Assembly (NCBI GenBank): GCA_050248155.1
Contig: JBFWSW010000017.1
Coordinates: 1-64,000 of the forward strand
Direction of reading: 5' to 3'
DNA length: 64,000 nucleotides
Source: VFMC01 sp050248155
Lineage (GTDB): Bacteria > Actinomycetota > Acidimicrobiia > Acidimicrobiales > Ilumatobacteraceae
In this document: positions 43,731-51,703 of the stretch, piece after piece
Layout: every line of letters begins with the position of its first letter
How positions within the stretch are numbered: position 1 is the first letter of the stretch
Notes under the pieces: generated by a model
Database searches by the model: none
What the model was told of the DNA's origin: nothing
What the model saw: only the letters and a program-made list of their open reading frames with translations
Program-made: the position numbers and the translations under genes

Positions 43731-44495
43731 GTGACGATCAAGGTGGGTGTGGTGGGAGGCGCGGGCCGGATGGGTCGCGCCGTGTGCGCAGCGGTTGCGG
43801 CGGACGACGAACTCGAACTGGTCGCCGTGGTGGCTCGGTCCGTGGCCGGCGAGACGATCGAGGGAGTGGTCGCCGCTCGTGAGCTGCGTGCCCTCGCCGA
43901 TGCCGGTGCGGAGGTGGTGGTCGACTTCACCGTCGCGACTGCTGCTCGAGTGACCTTGCCGTGGCTGGCGATGCACGGCATCCACGCCGTCGTCGGCACG
44001 AGCGGTTTGCACGAGGACATCGAGGCCCTGCGGCACGTCTTCACCGGCAGCAACTGCATCGTCGCTCCGAACTTCGCGATCAGCGCCGTGCTCATGATGC
44101 GCTTCGCCGAGCTCGCTGCGCCGTGGTTCGATACCGCCGAGATCATCGAGCTCCACCACGACGCCAAGGTCGATGCACCATCGGGAACAGCAGTCGCCAC
44201 GGCCGAGCGGATGTCGGCGGCGTCGAGTGAGTGGGCACCCGACCCGACGCGGGACGAGGTCGTCGCGGGGGCACGCGGCGGTGTGGGTCCGGCGGGCATC
44301 CGTGTGCACAGCGTGCGGATGCGCGGGATGGTGGCGCACCAGGAGGTCATCCTCGGTGCGGCCGGACAGACGTTGACCATCCGTCAGGACAGCTACGACC
44401 GCATCAGCTACATGCCCGGTGTCGTGCTGGCGTGCAAGCGCATCGGCGAGCACCCGGGCGTGACGATCGGCCTGGACGCCATGCTCGGCGTCTGA
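43731..44495 (+). CDS. dapB: 4-hydroxy-tetrahydrodipicolinate reductase
   Basis: A protein of 254 residues. The dinucleotide-binding motif is VGVVGGAGRMGRAV at the N-terminus, and the substrate-binding and catalytic block is IIELHHDAKVDAPSGTAVATAE. VDFTVATAARVTLPWLAMHGIHAVVGTSG is also typical. It reduces the product of DapA in lysine and diaminopimelate synthesis. The GTG start at 43731 is preceded at 7 nt by TACCGT (43718-43723), a leaderless pattern. dapA is at 54801, not adjacent. Confidence 0.93.
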   Translation: MTIKVGVVGGAGRMGRAVCAAVAADDELELVAVVARSVAGETIEGVVAARELRALADAGAEVVVDFTVATAARVTLPWLAMHGIHAVVGTSGLHEDIEALRHVFTGSNCIVAPNFAISAVLMMRFAELAAPWFDTAEIIELHHDAKVDAPSGTAVATAERMSAASSEWAPDPTRDEVVAGARGGVGPAGIRVHSVRMRGMVAHQEVILGAAGQTLTIRQDSYDRISYMPGVVLACKRIGEHPGVTIGLDAMLGV

Positions 44496-44500
44496 GTGGT

Positions 44501-44995
44501 TCAGCCGAGCGCGGCGATGGCCGAGTCGTAGTCGGGCTCGTTGGCGATCTCGGGGACGAGCTCGTTGTAGGTGACCTTGCCGTTCTCGTCGAGCACCACG
44601 ACAGCTCGGGCGAGCAGACCGTTCAGCCGGCCGTCGGCGAGCGTGATGCCCCATTGCTGACCGAAGTCGCTGCGGAACGTGGACGCCGAGTCGACGTTCT
44701 CGATCCCCTCGGCGCCGCAGAATCGCTTCTGCGCGAACGGGAGGTCGGCCGAGACGCACAGCACGACGGTGTTGTCGAGCGACGCAGCGCGCTCGTTGAA
44801 CGTGCGCACGCTCGTCGCGCAGGTCGGCGTGTCGATGCTGGGGAAGATGTTGAGGATGACCCGCTTGCCCGCGTAGTCGGCGTTGGTGACCTCGCTGAGG
44901 TCGGCCTTCGTGAGGGAGAACGACGGTGACGAACCGACGCTGGGGAGATCGCCGACGGTGTGGACGGGGTTCCCCCCGAGTGCAGTCTGAGCCAT
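44501..44995 (-). CDS. tpx: Thiol peroxidase (atypical 2-Cys peroxiredoxin)
   Basis: A protein of 164 residues. The peroxidatic cysteine is C59 in FPSIDTPTCATSVRTFN and the resolving cysteine C93 in KRFCGAEG, the Tpx spacing. The remaining fold (VILNI, LCVSADLPFAQ, ARAVVVLDENGKVTY) fits. It reduces hydrogen peroxide and organic peroxides with thioredoxin. TAGGTT in the gene sense at 45003-45008 ends 7 nt before ATG 44995. The enoyl-CoA hydratase pair is divergent. Confidence 0.92.
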   Translation of the reverse strand: MAQTALGGNPVHTVGDLPSVGSSPSFSLTKADLSEVTNADYAGKRVILNIFPSIDTPTCATSVRTFNERAASLDNTVVLCVSADLPFAQKRFCGAEGIENVDSASTFRSDFGQQWGITLADGRLNGLLARAVVVLDENGKVTYNELVPEIANEPDYDSAIAALG

Positions 44996-45052
44996 GCGAG
45001 CCAACCTAGTCCGATGCGCCTTCGTGAACCGACGTGTGGCATCGTGCTCGGG

Positions 45053-45874
45053 GTGTACGACGAGATCATCTACGAGGTCGACGATCCGGTTGCCACTATC
45101 ACACTGAACCGCCCGGACGCGTTGAACGCGTGGACGGGCACGATGGACGGTGAGCTGCGCGACGCGATCGAGCGGGCCAATGCAGATCGCAACGTCGTTG
45201 GCATCGTGGTGACGGGCGCGGGTCGCGCCTTCTGCGCCGGCGCCGACATGAAGCTGTTGAGCCGGCTGTCCGCGGGGGAGCGAGAGGGAGGGTCTGCCGG
45301 GGCCGAGCGCCCGACCTGGGCGTCGTACGAGGGCGACTTCGGCGGTCGCTTGACCTACATGATGACCATCGACAAGCCGATCATCGCCGCGGTCAACGGC
45401 GCAGTCGCTGGGATGGCGTACCCCTTCGCACTCTGCTGCGACCTGCGAGTCGTCTCGCCCGATGCCGTCTTCCTCACCGCGTTCGCCCAGCGCGGTCTGA
45501 TCGCCGAGTGGGGGCTCGGCTGGCTGCTGCCGCAGCTGGTCGGTCCAGCGGTCGCCCTCGACCTGTTGCTGTCGTCGCGCAAGGTGCGCGGAGAGGAAGC
45601 GCTGCAGCTCGGACTCGCCAACTACCTCGTGTCGGCTGACGAGCTGTTGCCGTTCTGCCGCAACTACGTCGAGCAGCTCGCTCGCAACTGCTCGCCGGCA
45701 TCGATGGCGGTGATGAAGCGGCAGGTGTACGAACATCTGCACCGCGGCCTCGGCGAAGCCGAGCGTGCGGCGCAGCGGCTGATGCTCGACAGCTTCGGTC
45801 GCCCCGACTTCGCCGAAGGCGTCCGGTCGTTCGTCGAGAAGCGTCCGCCGGCGTTCGATCGCATCGGCGACTGA
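45053..45874 (+). CDS. Enoyl-CoA hydratase/isomerase family protein
   Basis: About 273 residues with the crotonase fold: TITLNRPDALNAWTGTMDGELRDAIERA, the oxyanion hole segments VTGAGRAFCAGADMK and IAAVNGAVAGMAYPFALCCDLRV, and IAEWGLGWLLPQLVGPAVALDLLLSSRKV carrying the second catalytic glutamate. It acts on unsaturated acyl-CoA in beta-oxidation-like pathways. I use GTG 45053; ATG 45014 in frame would add 13 residues without family match. A second crotonase gene follows 4 bp later. Confidence 0.88.
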   Translation: MYDEIIYEVDDPVATITLNRPDALNAWTGTMDGELRDAIERANADRNVVGIVVTGAGRAFCAGADMKLLSRLSAGEREGGSAGAERPTWASYEGDFGGRLTYMMTIDKPIIAAVNGAVAGMAYPFALCCDLRVVSPDAVFLTAFAQRGLIAEWGLGWLLPQLVGPAVALDLLLSSRKVRGEEALQLGLANYLVSADELLPFCRNYVEQLARNCSPASMAVMKRQVYEHLHRGLGEAERAAQRLMLDSFGRPDFAEGVRSFVEKRPPAFDRIGD

Positions 45875-45878
45875 GCAG

Positions 45879-46688
45879 ATGAGCGTCGACTACGCGTCGC
45901 TGTACCCGTCGTTGCGGTACGACCGTCCCGCCCCCGGCGTCCTGCGCATCGCGTTCGACGCGCCCGGGCTGAACGCGGTCGGACCCGACGCACATCGCGA
46001 CATCGCCGACATCTGGCTGAGCATCGACCGCGATCCAGACGTGCGGGTGGCGATCCTCCAGGGAGCCGGGAAAGGCTTCTCGTCCGGCGGCAGCTTCGAG
46101 CTCCTCGACGGGGTCATCAACGACTTCGCCACCCGCACGCGCGTCATGCGCGAAGCGCGAGATCTGGTCTGGAACGTCATCAACTGCTCGAAGCCGATCG
46201 TGTCGGCCATCCACGGACCCGCCGTCGGCGCGGGACTCGTCGCCGGCATGCTCGCCGACGTCTCGATCGTGGGTCGCACGGCACGGATCATCGACGGCCA
46301 CACTCGTCTCGGTGTCGCAGCGGGTGACCACGCCGCGATCTGCTGGCCGCTGCTCGTCGGCATGGCCAAAGCCAAGTACTACCTGCTCACCTGCGACACC
46401 CTCACCGGCGAGGAAGCTGAGCGGATCGGGCTCGTGTCGCTCTGCGTCGACGACGATCAGGTGCACGACCGGGCGCTCGAGGTGGCGGTCCAGCTCGCGA
46501 ACGGATCGCAGTCGGCCATCCGCTGGACGAAGCACTCGTTGAACCACTGGTACCGCCAGGCCGGCCCGGCCTTCGACGCGTCACTCGGCCTTGAGTTCTT
46601 CGGCTTCGGTGGCCCCGACGCGGCAGAAGGCCTGGCGTCGCATCGTGAGAAGCGGCCACCGGTCTTCGACGGCCCGACCTCGGAGTAG
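45879..46688 (+). CDS. Enoyl-CoA hydratase/isomerase family protein, divergent copy
   Basis: A protein of 269 residues with the crotonase fold: LRIAFDAPGLNAVGPDAHRDIADIW, ILQGAGKGFSSGGSFELLD, VSAIHGPAVGAGLVAGMLADVSIV and DGHTRLGVAAGDHAAICWPLLVGMAKAKYYLLTCD. The position of the second catalytic glutamate in classical hydratases appears replaced (GVAAGDHAAI), so it may be an isomerase, hydrolase or another crotonase. It is directly downstream of the first crotonase gene and likely co-transcribed. Confidence 0.85.
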   Translation: MSVDYASLYPSLRYDRPAPGVLRIAFDAPGLNAVGPDAHRDIADIWLSIDRDPDVRVAILQGAGKGFSSGGSFELLDGVINDFATRTRVMREARDLVWNVINCSKPIVSAIHGPAVGAGLVAGMLADVSIVGRTARIIDGHTRLGVAAGDHAAICWPLLVGMAKAKYYLLTCDTLTGEEAERIGLVSLCVDDDQVHDRALEVAVQLANGSQSAIRWTKHSLNHWYRQAGPAFDASLGLEFFGFGGPDAAEGLASHREKRPPVFDGPTSE

Positions 46689-46764
46689 TTCCTGCCGGCG
46701 CCAGGTCATCGTGGCGGGCGGCACCTTCCGGAGCGTGACCGGACGCGCGACCCGCGATTCGGGA

Positions 46765-47505
46765 TCAGGCGGGGACCACCTCGCCGTGACCGGTGTTCTG
46801 CATCGTCACCACCGGTGTGCCGCTGTACACGATCGAGCCTGTCCCCGTGAGCGTGGCCTCGAGCGTCGACGTCGCGTCGATCTCGATCGTGCCCGTCCCG
46901 TCGAGCTCTGCAATGCCCCTCGCTGCGCCCAGGCCGTGCAGACCGATCGTGCCTGTGCCCGTGAGGGAGGCCCTGGCGAGATCGACCGCACCCATCACCG
47001 TCACCGTGCCCTCGCCTGCGAGCTCGGCGTCGAAGCGATCACCCGAGATCCCGTCGACGTCGATCGCGCCGGTCCCGCCGAGCGACAGCGAGTCGAGCGA
47101 AGGAACCGAGATGTCGACGCTCATCGGCGCCGTCGTCGAGAAGCTGCCGGTGTTGTCGATGACGAGGCGGCCGTCGTCGACCACGGTCGTCACCCGTCCG
47201 ACGAGGTTGTCGTCACCCGATACCGCTACGGATTGCGGCGCTCCCACGTGGATCGTGACCGTGTTCGCGCCGGCCAGTTCGACGCTCGAGAAGGGCGCCA
47301 GCTCCCGTTCATCGGTGATCGAGATGCCGGAACCCGTGATCGACCACGGCTCCGCGGTGCCGCGCGAATTGTGGCGGGCGAGCACGCCGATGACGACGGC
47401 CAGCAACCCGATCACTGCAAGGCCGCCTGCGACGGTGAGCACCCATGTCGTTCTGCCGGGTGCAGACGGTCGAGGCGGCACACCAACCTCGTGGGTCAGC
47501 GCCAT
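46765..47505 (-). CDS. Membrane-anchored DUF2807 (GIN domain) protein
   Basis: About 246 residues. A single membrane segment (WVLTVAGGLAVIGLLAVVIGVLA) follows a short cytoplasmic, Pro-rich start. The rest is a right-handed beta-helix-like GIN domain: FSSVELAGANTVTIHVGAPQSVAVSGDDNLV, then repeated strands LSLGGTGAIDVDGI, AELAGEGTVTVMG, ASLTGTGTIGLHG and AELDGTGTIEIDA. The function of this family is unknown; extracytoplasmic location is expected. The ribosome binding site (GGGAGG) supports ATG 47505. Confidence 0.85.
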   Translation of the reverse strand: MALTHEVGVPPRPSAPGRTTWVLTVAGGLAVIGLLAVVIGVLARHNSRGTAEPWSITGSGISITDERELAPFSSVELAGANTVTIHVGAPQSVAVSGDDNLVGRVTTVVDDGRLVIDNTGSFSTTAPMSVDISVPSLDSLSLGGTGAIDVDGISGDRFDAELAGEGTVTVMGAVDLARASLTGTGTIGLHGLGAARGIAELDGTGTIEIDATSTLEATLTGTGSIVYSGTPVVTMQNTGHGEVVPA

Positions 47506-47587
47506 GCACGCACCTCCCGACGCCGCATCCAATCTGCTCTCTCGCGCCCCGATCTCACCAGGGCCGAAGGACCCTTCGGTCGTCCGG

Positions 47588-48301
47588 TCAGCTGGGGTCG
47601 GGGGCGGGCGCCGCCTCGTCGGGTGACTCGAGCTCGTCGATGATCTCGGGCAGGCTCTGCTTGGCCTTGCGGAACGACTGGGCGAAGGTGATCGCGAACA
47701 GGCCGCCGACGATGTACCACTGGTAGTCGTTGATCGCATCGAGGAACCACTTGATCTGGTCCTCGAAGATCTTGCCGCCCTGCCACAGCACGATGAGCTT
47801 GGCGACGATGCCGATGCTGATGAACACCAGGAAGCGGATCGGGTTCATCCGCCGGTACCCGGCCATCATGCAGACGAGGTTGCTCGCCGGCATGAGGATC
47901 AGCATCAGCCAGCCGGCCTTGTCGACGGCGCGCTGGAACCACCCGTAGATGGCGGGGAGCTCGCCGATCTGGCCCTCGGTCCACTTGATCGCCCGGCTGC
48001 CGTACCAGCGCCCGAGGAAGAACAGCGCGACCCCGGCAGCGAGCAGGCGCAGGAACCCGATGATGCTGTAGGGGAGCGGATCGATGAACGGAACGGATCC
48101 GAAGAGGTTCCGGTTCCGGGCCGACAGGCCGAGCACCAGTTCGGGCCGCTCGTCCACCCACGCCGGCCCGACGTTCGAGCCGAAGGTCCCGGCCGCGAAC
48201 AAGATGCCCGAGACGATGAGGATGGCCCGGCGCGCGGCCGGCCGGACGTGGGGTTCGGCGGCGTCGTCCGAGGCGGTCACCGGGGGCTGCATCGGCGGCA
48301 T
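47588..48301 (-). CDS. Polytopic membrane protein, possibly VTT/DedA-like
   Basis: A protein of 237 residues with about five hydrophobic segments: AILIVSGILFAAGTFGSNV, IIGFLRLLAAGVALFFLGRWYGS, AGWLMLILMPASNLVCMMAGY, FLVFISIGIVAKLIVLW and YIVGGLFAITFAQSF. The order of a G-x-W/Y loop, then MPASNLVCMMAGYRRMNPIRFL recalls VTT (DedA/SNARE-associated) proteins, but the match is loose. The C-terminus is acidic and cytoplasmic. TAGCGT in the gene sense at 48308-48313 ends 6 nt before the ATG. Confidence 0.75.
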   Translation of the reverse strand: MPPMQPPVTASDDAAEPHVRPAARRAILIVSGILFAAGTFGSNVGPAWVDERPELVLGLSARNRNLFGSVPFIDPLPYSIIGFLRLLAAGVALFFLGRWYGSRAIKWTEGQIGELPAIYGWFQRAVDKAGWLMLILMPASNLVCMMAGYRRMNPIRFLVFISIGIVAKLIVLWQGGKIFEDQIKWFLDAINDYQWYIVGGLFAITFAQSFRKAKQSLPEIIDELESPDEAAPAPDPS

Positions 48302-48345
48302 CCAGCCACGCTACTGCCGGGACACGTCGGTCACCCGGCGGCGGT

Positions 48346-49092
48346 TCAGAGCCGGCCGGACGCGATGACGCGGGCCAGGAAGTCGCGGGTCTGAGGGTGC
48401 TGGGGCTCGCTGAACATCTGCGCCGGGGGACCTTGCTCGAGCACGATGCCCCCATGGAGGAAGCAGACGGTGTCGGCGATCTCGCGGGCGAACCCCATCT
48501 CGTGCGTCGCGATGAGCATCGTCATGCCCGCCGCGCGCACCTCGCGCACCACCTCGAGCACCTCGCCGACGAGCACCGGATCGAGCGCCGCGGTGATCTC
48601 GTCGAGCAACATGATCTCGGGCTGCATCGCGAGCGCCCGCACGATGGCCACCCGTTGCTGCTGGCCGCCGGACAGCTGGTCGGGATAGGCCTGGGCCTTG
48701 TCGGCGAGACCGAAGCGATCGAGCAGCGACAGCGCTGTCGCCTTCGCCTCCGCTCGTGGCCGCTTGCGGACGTGTATCGGTGCCAGGGTGATGTTGTGCA
48801 GCACCGACATGTGCGGGAACAAGTTGTAGCTCTGGAAGACCATGCCGATCCGCGCCCGGATCGGATCGGGAGGTAGGCCCGGCTCGCTGATGTCGACGCC
48901 GTCGAGGAAGATCGCTCCGTCATCGATCGGTTCGAGCAGGTTGATGCAGCGCAGCAGCGTGCTCTTGCCAGAGCCCGACGCGCCGATCAGGCACACGACA
49001 TCGTGCTCGGCGACCGACAACGAGATGTCGTCGAGCACGACCTTGGTCCCGAACGACTTGCTCAGGCCCTCGATGCGCAGCTTGGTCGTCAT
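48346..49092 (-). CDS. Polar amino acid ABC transporter ATP-binding protein
   Basis: A protein of 248 residues of the GlnQ/HisP type. It has Walker A GASGSGKSTLLRCINLLE, Q-loop VFQSYNLFPHMSVLHNI, signature QLSGGQQQRVAIVRALA, Walker B IMLLDEITAALDP and H-loop ATHEMGFAREIA. The usual DEPTSALDP is DEITAALDP here, keeping the catalytic glutamate. It energises amino acid import with the permease and binding protein upstream. ATG 49092 overlaps the permease stop by 4 bp. Confidence 0.92.
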   Translation of the reverse strand: MTTKLRIEGLSKSFGTKVVLDDISLSVAEHDVVCLIGASGSGKSTLLRCINLLEPIDDGAIFLDGVDISEPGLPPDPIRARIGMVFQSYNLFPHMSVLHNITLAPIHVRKRPRAEAKATALSLLDRFGLADKAQAYPDQLSGGQQQRVAIVRALAMQPEIMLLDEITAALDPVLVGEVLEVVREVRAAGMTMLIATHEMGFAREIADTVCFLHGGIVLEQGPPAQMFSEPQHPQTRDFLARVIASGRL

Positions 49093-49997
49093 GCCGTGGC
49101 CGTGCCGCTGACCCGCCGGCGCGTGCGCGCGATGTACCAGTCGACCATTCGTGTCAACGGGATGGTGATCATGAGGAAGATCACCGCCGCCGCGACGATC
49201 GGCGTGAAGTTGGCGTTCAGGTCCTTCAAGCTCTGCGCCCGCCGGAACACCTCGATCGGCCCGAGGATGCTGATCAAGGCGACGTCTTTCTGCAAGGAGA
49301 GGAAGTCGTTCATGAGCGGGGGGATGACCCGCCGCCCGGCTTGTGGCAGCACGACGTGTCGCATGGTGCGCGCGTGTGACAGGCCGAGCGAACGTGCGGC
49401 TGCACGTTGGCTCTCGTGGATGCTCTCGATGCCGGCACGGAACACCTCGGCCACGTACGCGGAGTAGGCGAGGATGAGCGCCACCGAACCCCAGATGTAC
49501 GGCGAGTTCCAGCGTCCGCTCACGATCCAGAAGTCGAACTCGCCGTGCAGACCGAGGCCCGGCACGCCGAAGCCGACGAGGTAGATCGTCATGATGACGG
49601 GCACGCCGCGGAACACGTCGGTGTAGAGCGCGCCGAACAGCCGCAGTGGGAAGAGCGCCGGGTTGCGGCTGTTGCGGCACATCGCGATGACGAGTCCCCA
49701 TACGAGGATGGTGGGCGCGCACCACAGGAACAGCTTCACGTCGACCCACAGGTAGCGCAGCAGCTTGGGGAACGCGCTGCGGAACTGCGCACCGTCGAAG
49801 AAGCTGCGCTGCACCCTGTCCCATCCGGGTGCGCGCGGCACCAGCAGCACCAGCAGCAGGACGACGGCGGTCGTGCTCACGCCGGCGATCACGAGTGATC
49901 GACGTCGTTGCGCGCGCTGGTACTGCTGGCGCCGGGTGCGGCCGTCCACCCGCGTCGGCGCCGGAACGAGGTCGACGGCCGGCGGCGGCTGACTCAT
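49089..49997 (-). CDS. Polar amino acid ABC transporter permease
   Basis: A protein of 302 residues. A long basic N-terminus (RTRRQQYQRAQRRR) is followed by a membrane segment, a periplasmic loop and the His/Glu/Gln-type permease core with VFRGVPVIMTIYLVGF, SAYVAEVFRAGIESIHESQRAAARSLGLSHARTMRHVVLPQAGRRVIPPL (ATPase contact) and LISILGPIEVFRRAQ. It forms the channel of the importer; the family usually dimerises. It lies 37 bp downstream of the binding protein gene. Confidence 0.9.
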   Translation of the reverse strand: MSQPPPAVDLVPAPTRVDGRTRRQQYQRAQRRRSLVIAGVSTTAVVLLLVLLVPRAPGWDRVQRSFFDGAQFRSAFPKLLRYLWVDVKLFLWCAPTILVWGLVIAMCRNSRNPALFPLRLFGALYTDVFRGVPVIMTIYLVGFGVPGLGLHGEFDFWIVSGRWNSPYIWGSVALILAYSAYVAEVFRAGIESIHESQRAAARSLGLSHARTMRHVVLPQAGRRVIPPLMNDFLSLQKDVALISILGPIEVFRRAQSLKDLNANFTPIVAAAVIFLMITIPLTRMVDWYIARTRRRVSGTATA

Positions 49998-50034
49998 GGC
50001 GCGAGGCTGACGCCGCCCACGTCAGTCGGCTCGG

Positions 50035-50970
50035 TCAGCTGGCCGACAGCGTCGGTGCGTCGTTGTAGTCGCCCATCCACTGCTCGGTGATCGCAGCGAG
50101 CTCGCCGCTGGCGGTCAGCGCGGCGAGCGCAAGGTTGGCGCACTCGACCAGCGGGTTGTCCTTCGCGAACAGCAGACCCCACGACTCGCCGGCGCCACCT
50201 GCATCGATCGGGAACTGGCCGAAGACCTTCGCATCGGTGATCTCGACGCCGGTGATGTACAGCGCAGTCGGCAGGTCGGCGACGATGGCGTCGATCTGCT
50301 GGTTGTCGAGCGCGGTCTTGGCGTCGGCGTTGCTGTTGTAGATGAACGGCTCGCTGTCGGGCTGGATGACATCGGTGATGAAGGTGAGGCTCGTGGTCGA
50401 CGTCGCGGCGCCGAGCTTCAGACCCTTGAGGTCGCTGAGCGACGTCACGTTGGCAGCCGCTCCCGTTGGGTAGCCGAGCACCGCCTGGTTGGCGGTGTAG
50501 TACGGCTCGGAGAACGACACCGTCTGCTGGCGCTCGGGGTTGATCGAGTACTGCTGCAGGTTGAAGTCGAAGTCCTTGGCGCCGGGCGCGATGGCGGCGT
50601 CGAAGCCGGTGCGGATCCACGACACGGCCTCGCCGGTGAAGCCCATCTGCTCGGCGACGGCCAGCGCAACCGCAGACTCGAAGCCCTGTCCCGTGGTGGG
50701 GTCGTCGTCGATGACGTAGGGCGGGTACGCCGGATCGCCGGTCGCGATGGTGAGCCGATCATCGGCCAGGGTCTTGCCGACCGCGCACTCGGCTGCCGAC
50801 ACCTCGCCCCCCGGCGTGGTGCTGCCCGGTGGGATGTCGGTGGCCTGCGGCGCGGTGGTGGCGGCACCGGCATCGGTCGGCGGTGACGTCGCCCCCGAAT
50901 CGTCGTCGTCCCCGCCACACGCGGCGAGCAGCAGGGTGCCGGCAACGGCCAACGCTGCGAGTCGCTTCAT
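50035..50970 (-). CDS. Polar amino acid ABC transporter substrate-binding lipoprotein
   Basis: A protein of 311 residues. A lipobox follows the signal peptide (LLLAACGGDDDD), then a Thr/Pro spacer. The type II binding fold includes LTIATGDPAYPPYVIDD, GFESAVALAVAEQMGF, FDFNLQQYSINPERQQTVSFSEPYYTANQAVLGY, LKGLKLGAATSTTSLTFI and QQIDAIVADLPTALYI. An arginine in the SINPERQ region is typical for amino acid binding. It delivers the ligand to the permease encoded next. The 145-bp gap to the divergent tetR holds promoters for both. Confidence 0.9.
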   Translation of the reverse strand: MKRLAALAVAGTLLLAACGGDDDDSGATSPPTDAGAATTAPQATDIPPGSTTPGGEVSAAECAVGKTLADDRLTIATGDPAYPPYVIDDDPTTGQGFESAVALAVAEQMGFTGEAVSWIRTGFDAAIAPGAKDFDFNLQQYSINPERQQTVSFSEPYYTANQAVLGYPTGAAANVTSLSDLKGLKLGAATSTTSLTFITDVIQPDSEPFIYNSNADAKTALDNQQIDAIVADLPTALYITGVEITDAKVFGQFPIDAGGAGESWGLLFAKDNPLVECANLALAALTASGELAAITEQWMGDYNDAPTLSAS

Positions 50971-51079
50971 GTCGATCTTCTCCTCCAGGTGTTCACGCTG
51001 AGCGCGCCAGAGTACCAGCGTGCGACGAAACCCGACTGATCTGGTCGGATTTCGGCGTGGCCCTCGACACAGGAATGCC

Positions 51080-51115
51080 TTGACAGTGAGACGAAAAGAG
51101 TCTTAGCGTCTCACC
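51080..51115 (+). promoter_or_regulatory. tetR promoter with overlapping inverted-repeat operator
   Basis: TTGACA (51080-51085) and TAGCGT (51104-51109) with an 18-bp spacer precede ATG 51116 by 6 nt, so the transcript should be leaderless. GTGAGACG (51086-51093) and CGTCTCAC (51107-51114) are exact reverse complements spanning the spacer, the -10 and the start. This is the position expected for autorepression by the TetR protein. Confidence 0.75.
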
Positions 51116-51703
51116 ATGACGTCCACGGAACGGCGCGTGCTCGACGCCGCGAAGTCCTGCTGCGAGCGATGGGGGATCGACAAGGTCACCATCGACGACA
51201 TCGCTGCCGCTGCGGGCGTCTCACGCGCAACGCTCTACCGCATGTTCCCTGGGGGCAAGGACGTGCTCTTCGACGCGTTGCGCGTCCAAGAGCTCGAGGA
51301 CTTCTTCGTCCGCCTCACCGCGGGTCTCGAGGGAGTCTCCGAGCTCGAGGACGTCATCGTCCGCACCGTGGTCGTGGCCACCACCGAGCTGCGCCACGAC
51401 GAGCACCTGGCGCTCATGCTCGCCTCCGAGCCCGGGCACACGTTGGGCAACCTCACGGTCGAGGGTTTGCCGCGGATCATCCGGATGGCGTCGCTGTTCC
51501 TCGCTCCGAAGATCGAGACCTACCTCGACCGCGCGACCGCCACTCGGCTCGTCGACCTGCTCGCCCGTCTCGTCATATCCTACTTCCTCGCTCCCTCCGA
51601 CCACGTCGATCTCGGCGATCCCGACTCGGCGCGCCAGTTCATCTCCAACCACATCCTCCCGACGTTCGCTGTGACGTCGGCCAGCACCGGAGCCAGCTCA
51701 TGA
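51116..51703 (+). CDS. TetR-family transcriptional regulator
   Basis: A protein of 195 residues. The N-terminal helix-turn-helix is clear: RRVLDAAKSCCERWGIDKVTIDDIAAAAGVSRATLYRMFPGGKDVLFDAL. The C-terminal ligand domain is helical and unspecific (ELRHDEHLALMLASEPGHTLGNLTVEGLPRII). Its stop overlaps the ATG of the diiron gene by 4 bp, so it probably controls that gene together with itself through the operator at 51086-51114. Confidence 0.9.
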   Translation: MTSTERRVLDAAKSCCERWGIDKVTIDDIAAAAGVSRATLYRMFPGGKDVLFDALRVQELEDFFVRLTAGLEGVSELEDVIVRTVVVATTELRHDEHLALMLASEPGHTLGNLTVEGLPRIIRMASLFLAPKIETYLDRATATRLVDLLARLVISYFLAPSDHVDLGDPDSARQFISNHILPTFAVTSASTGASS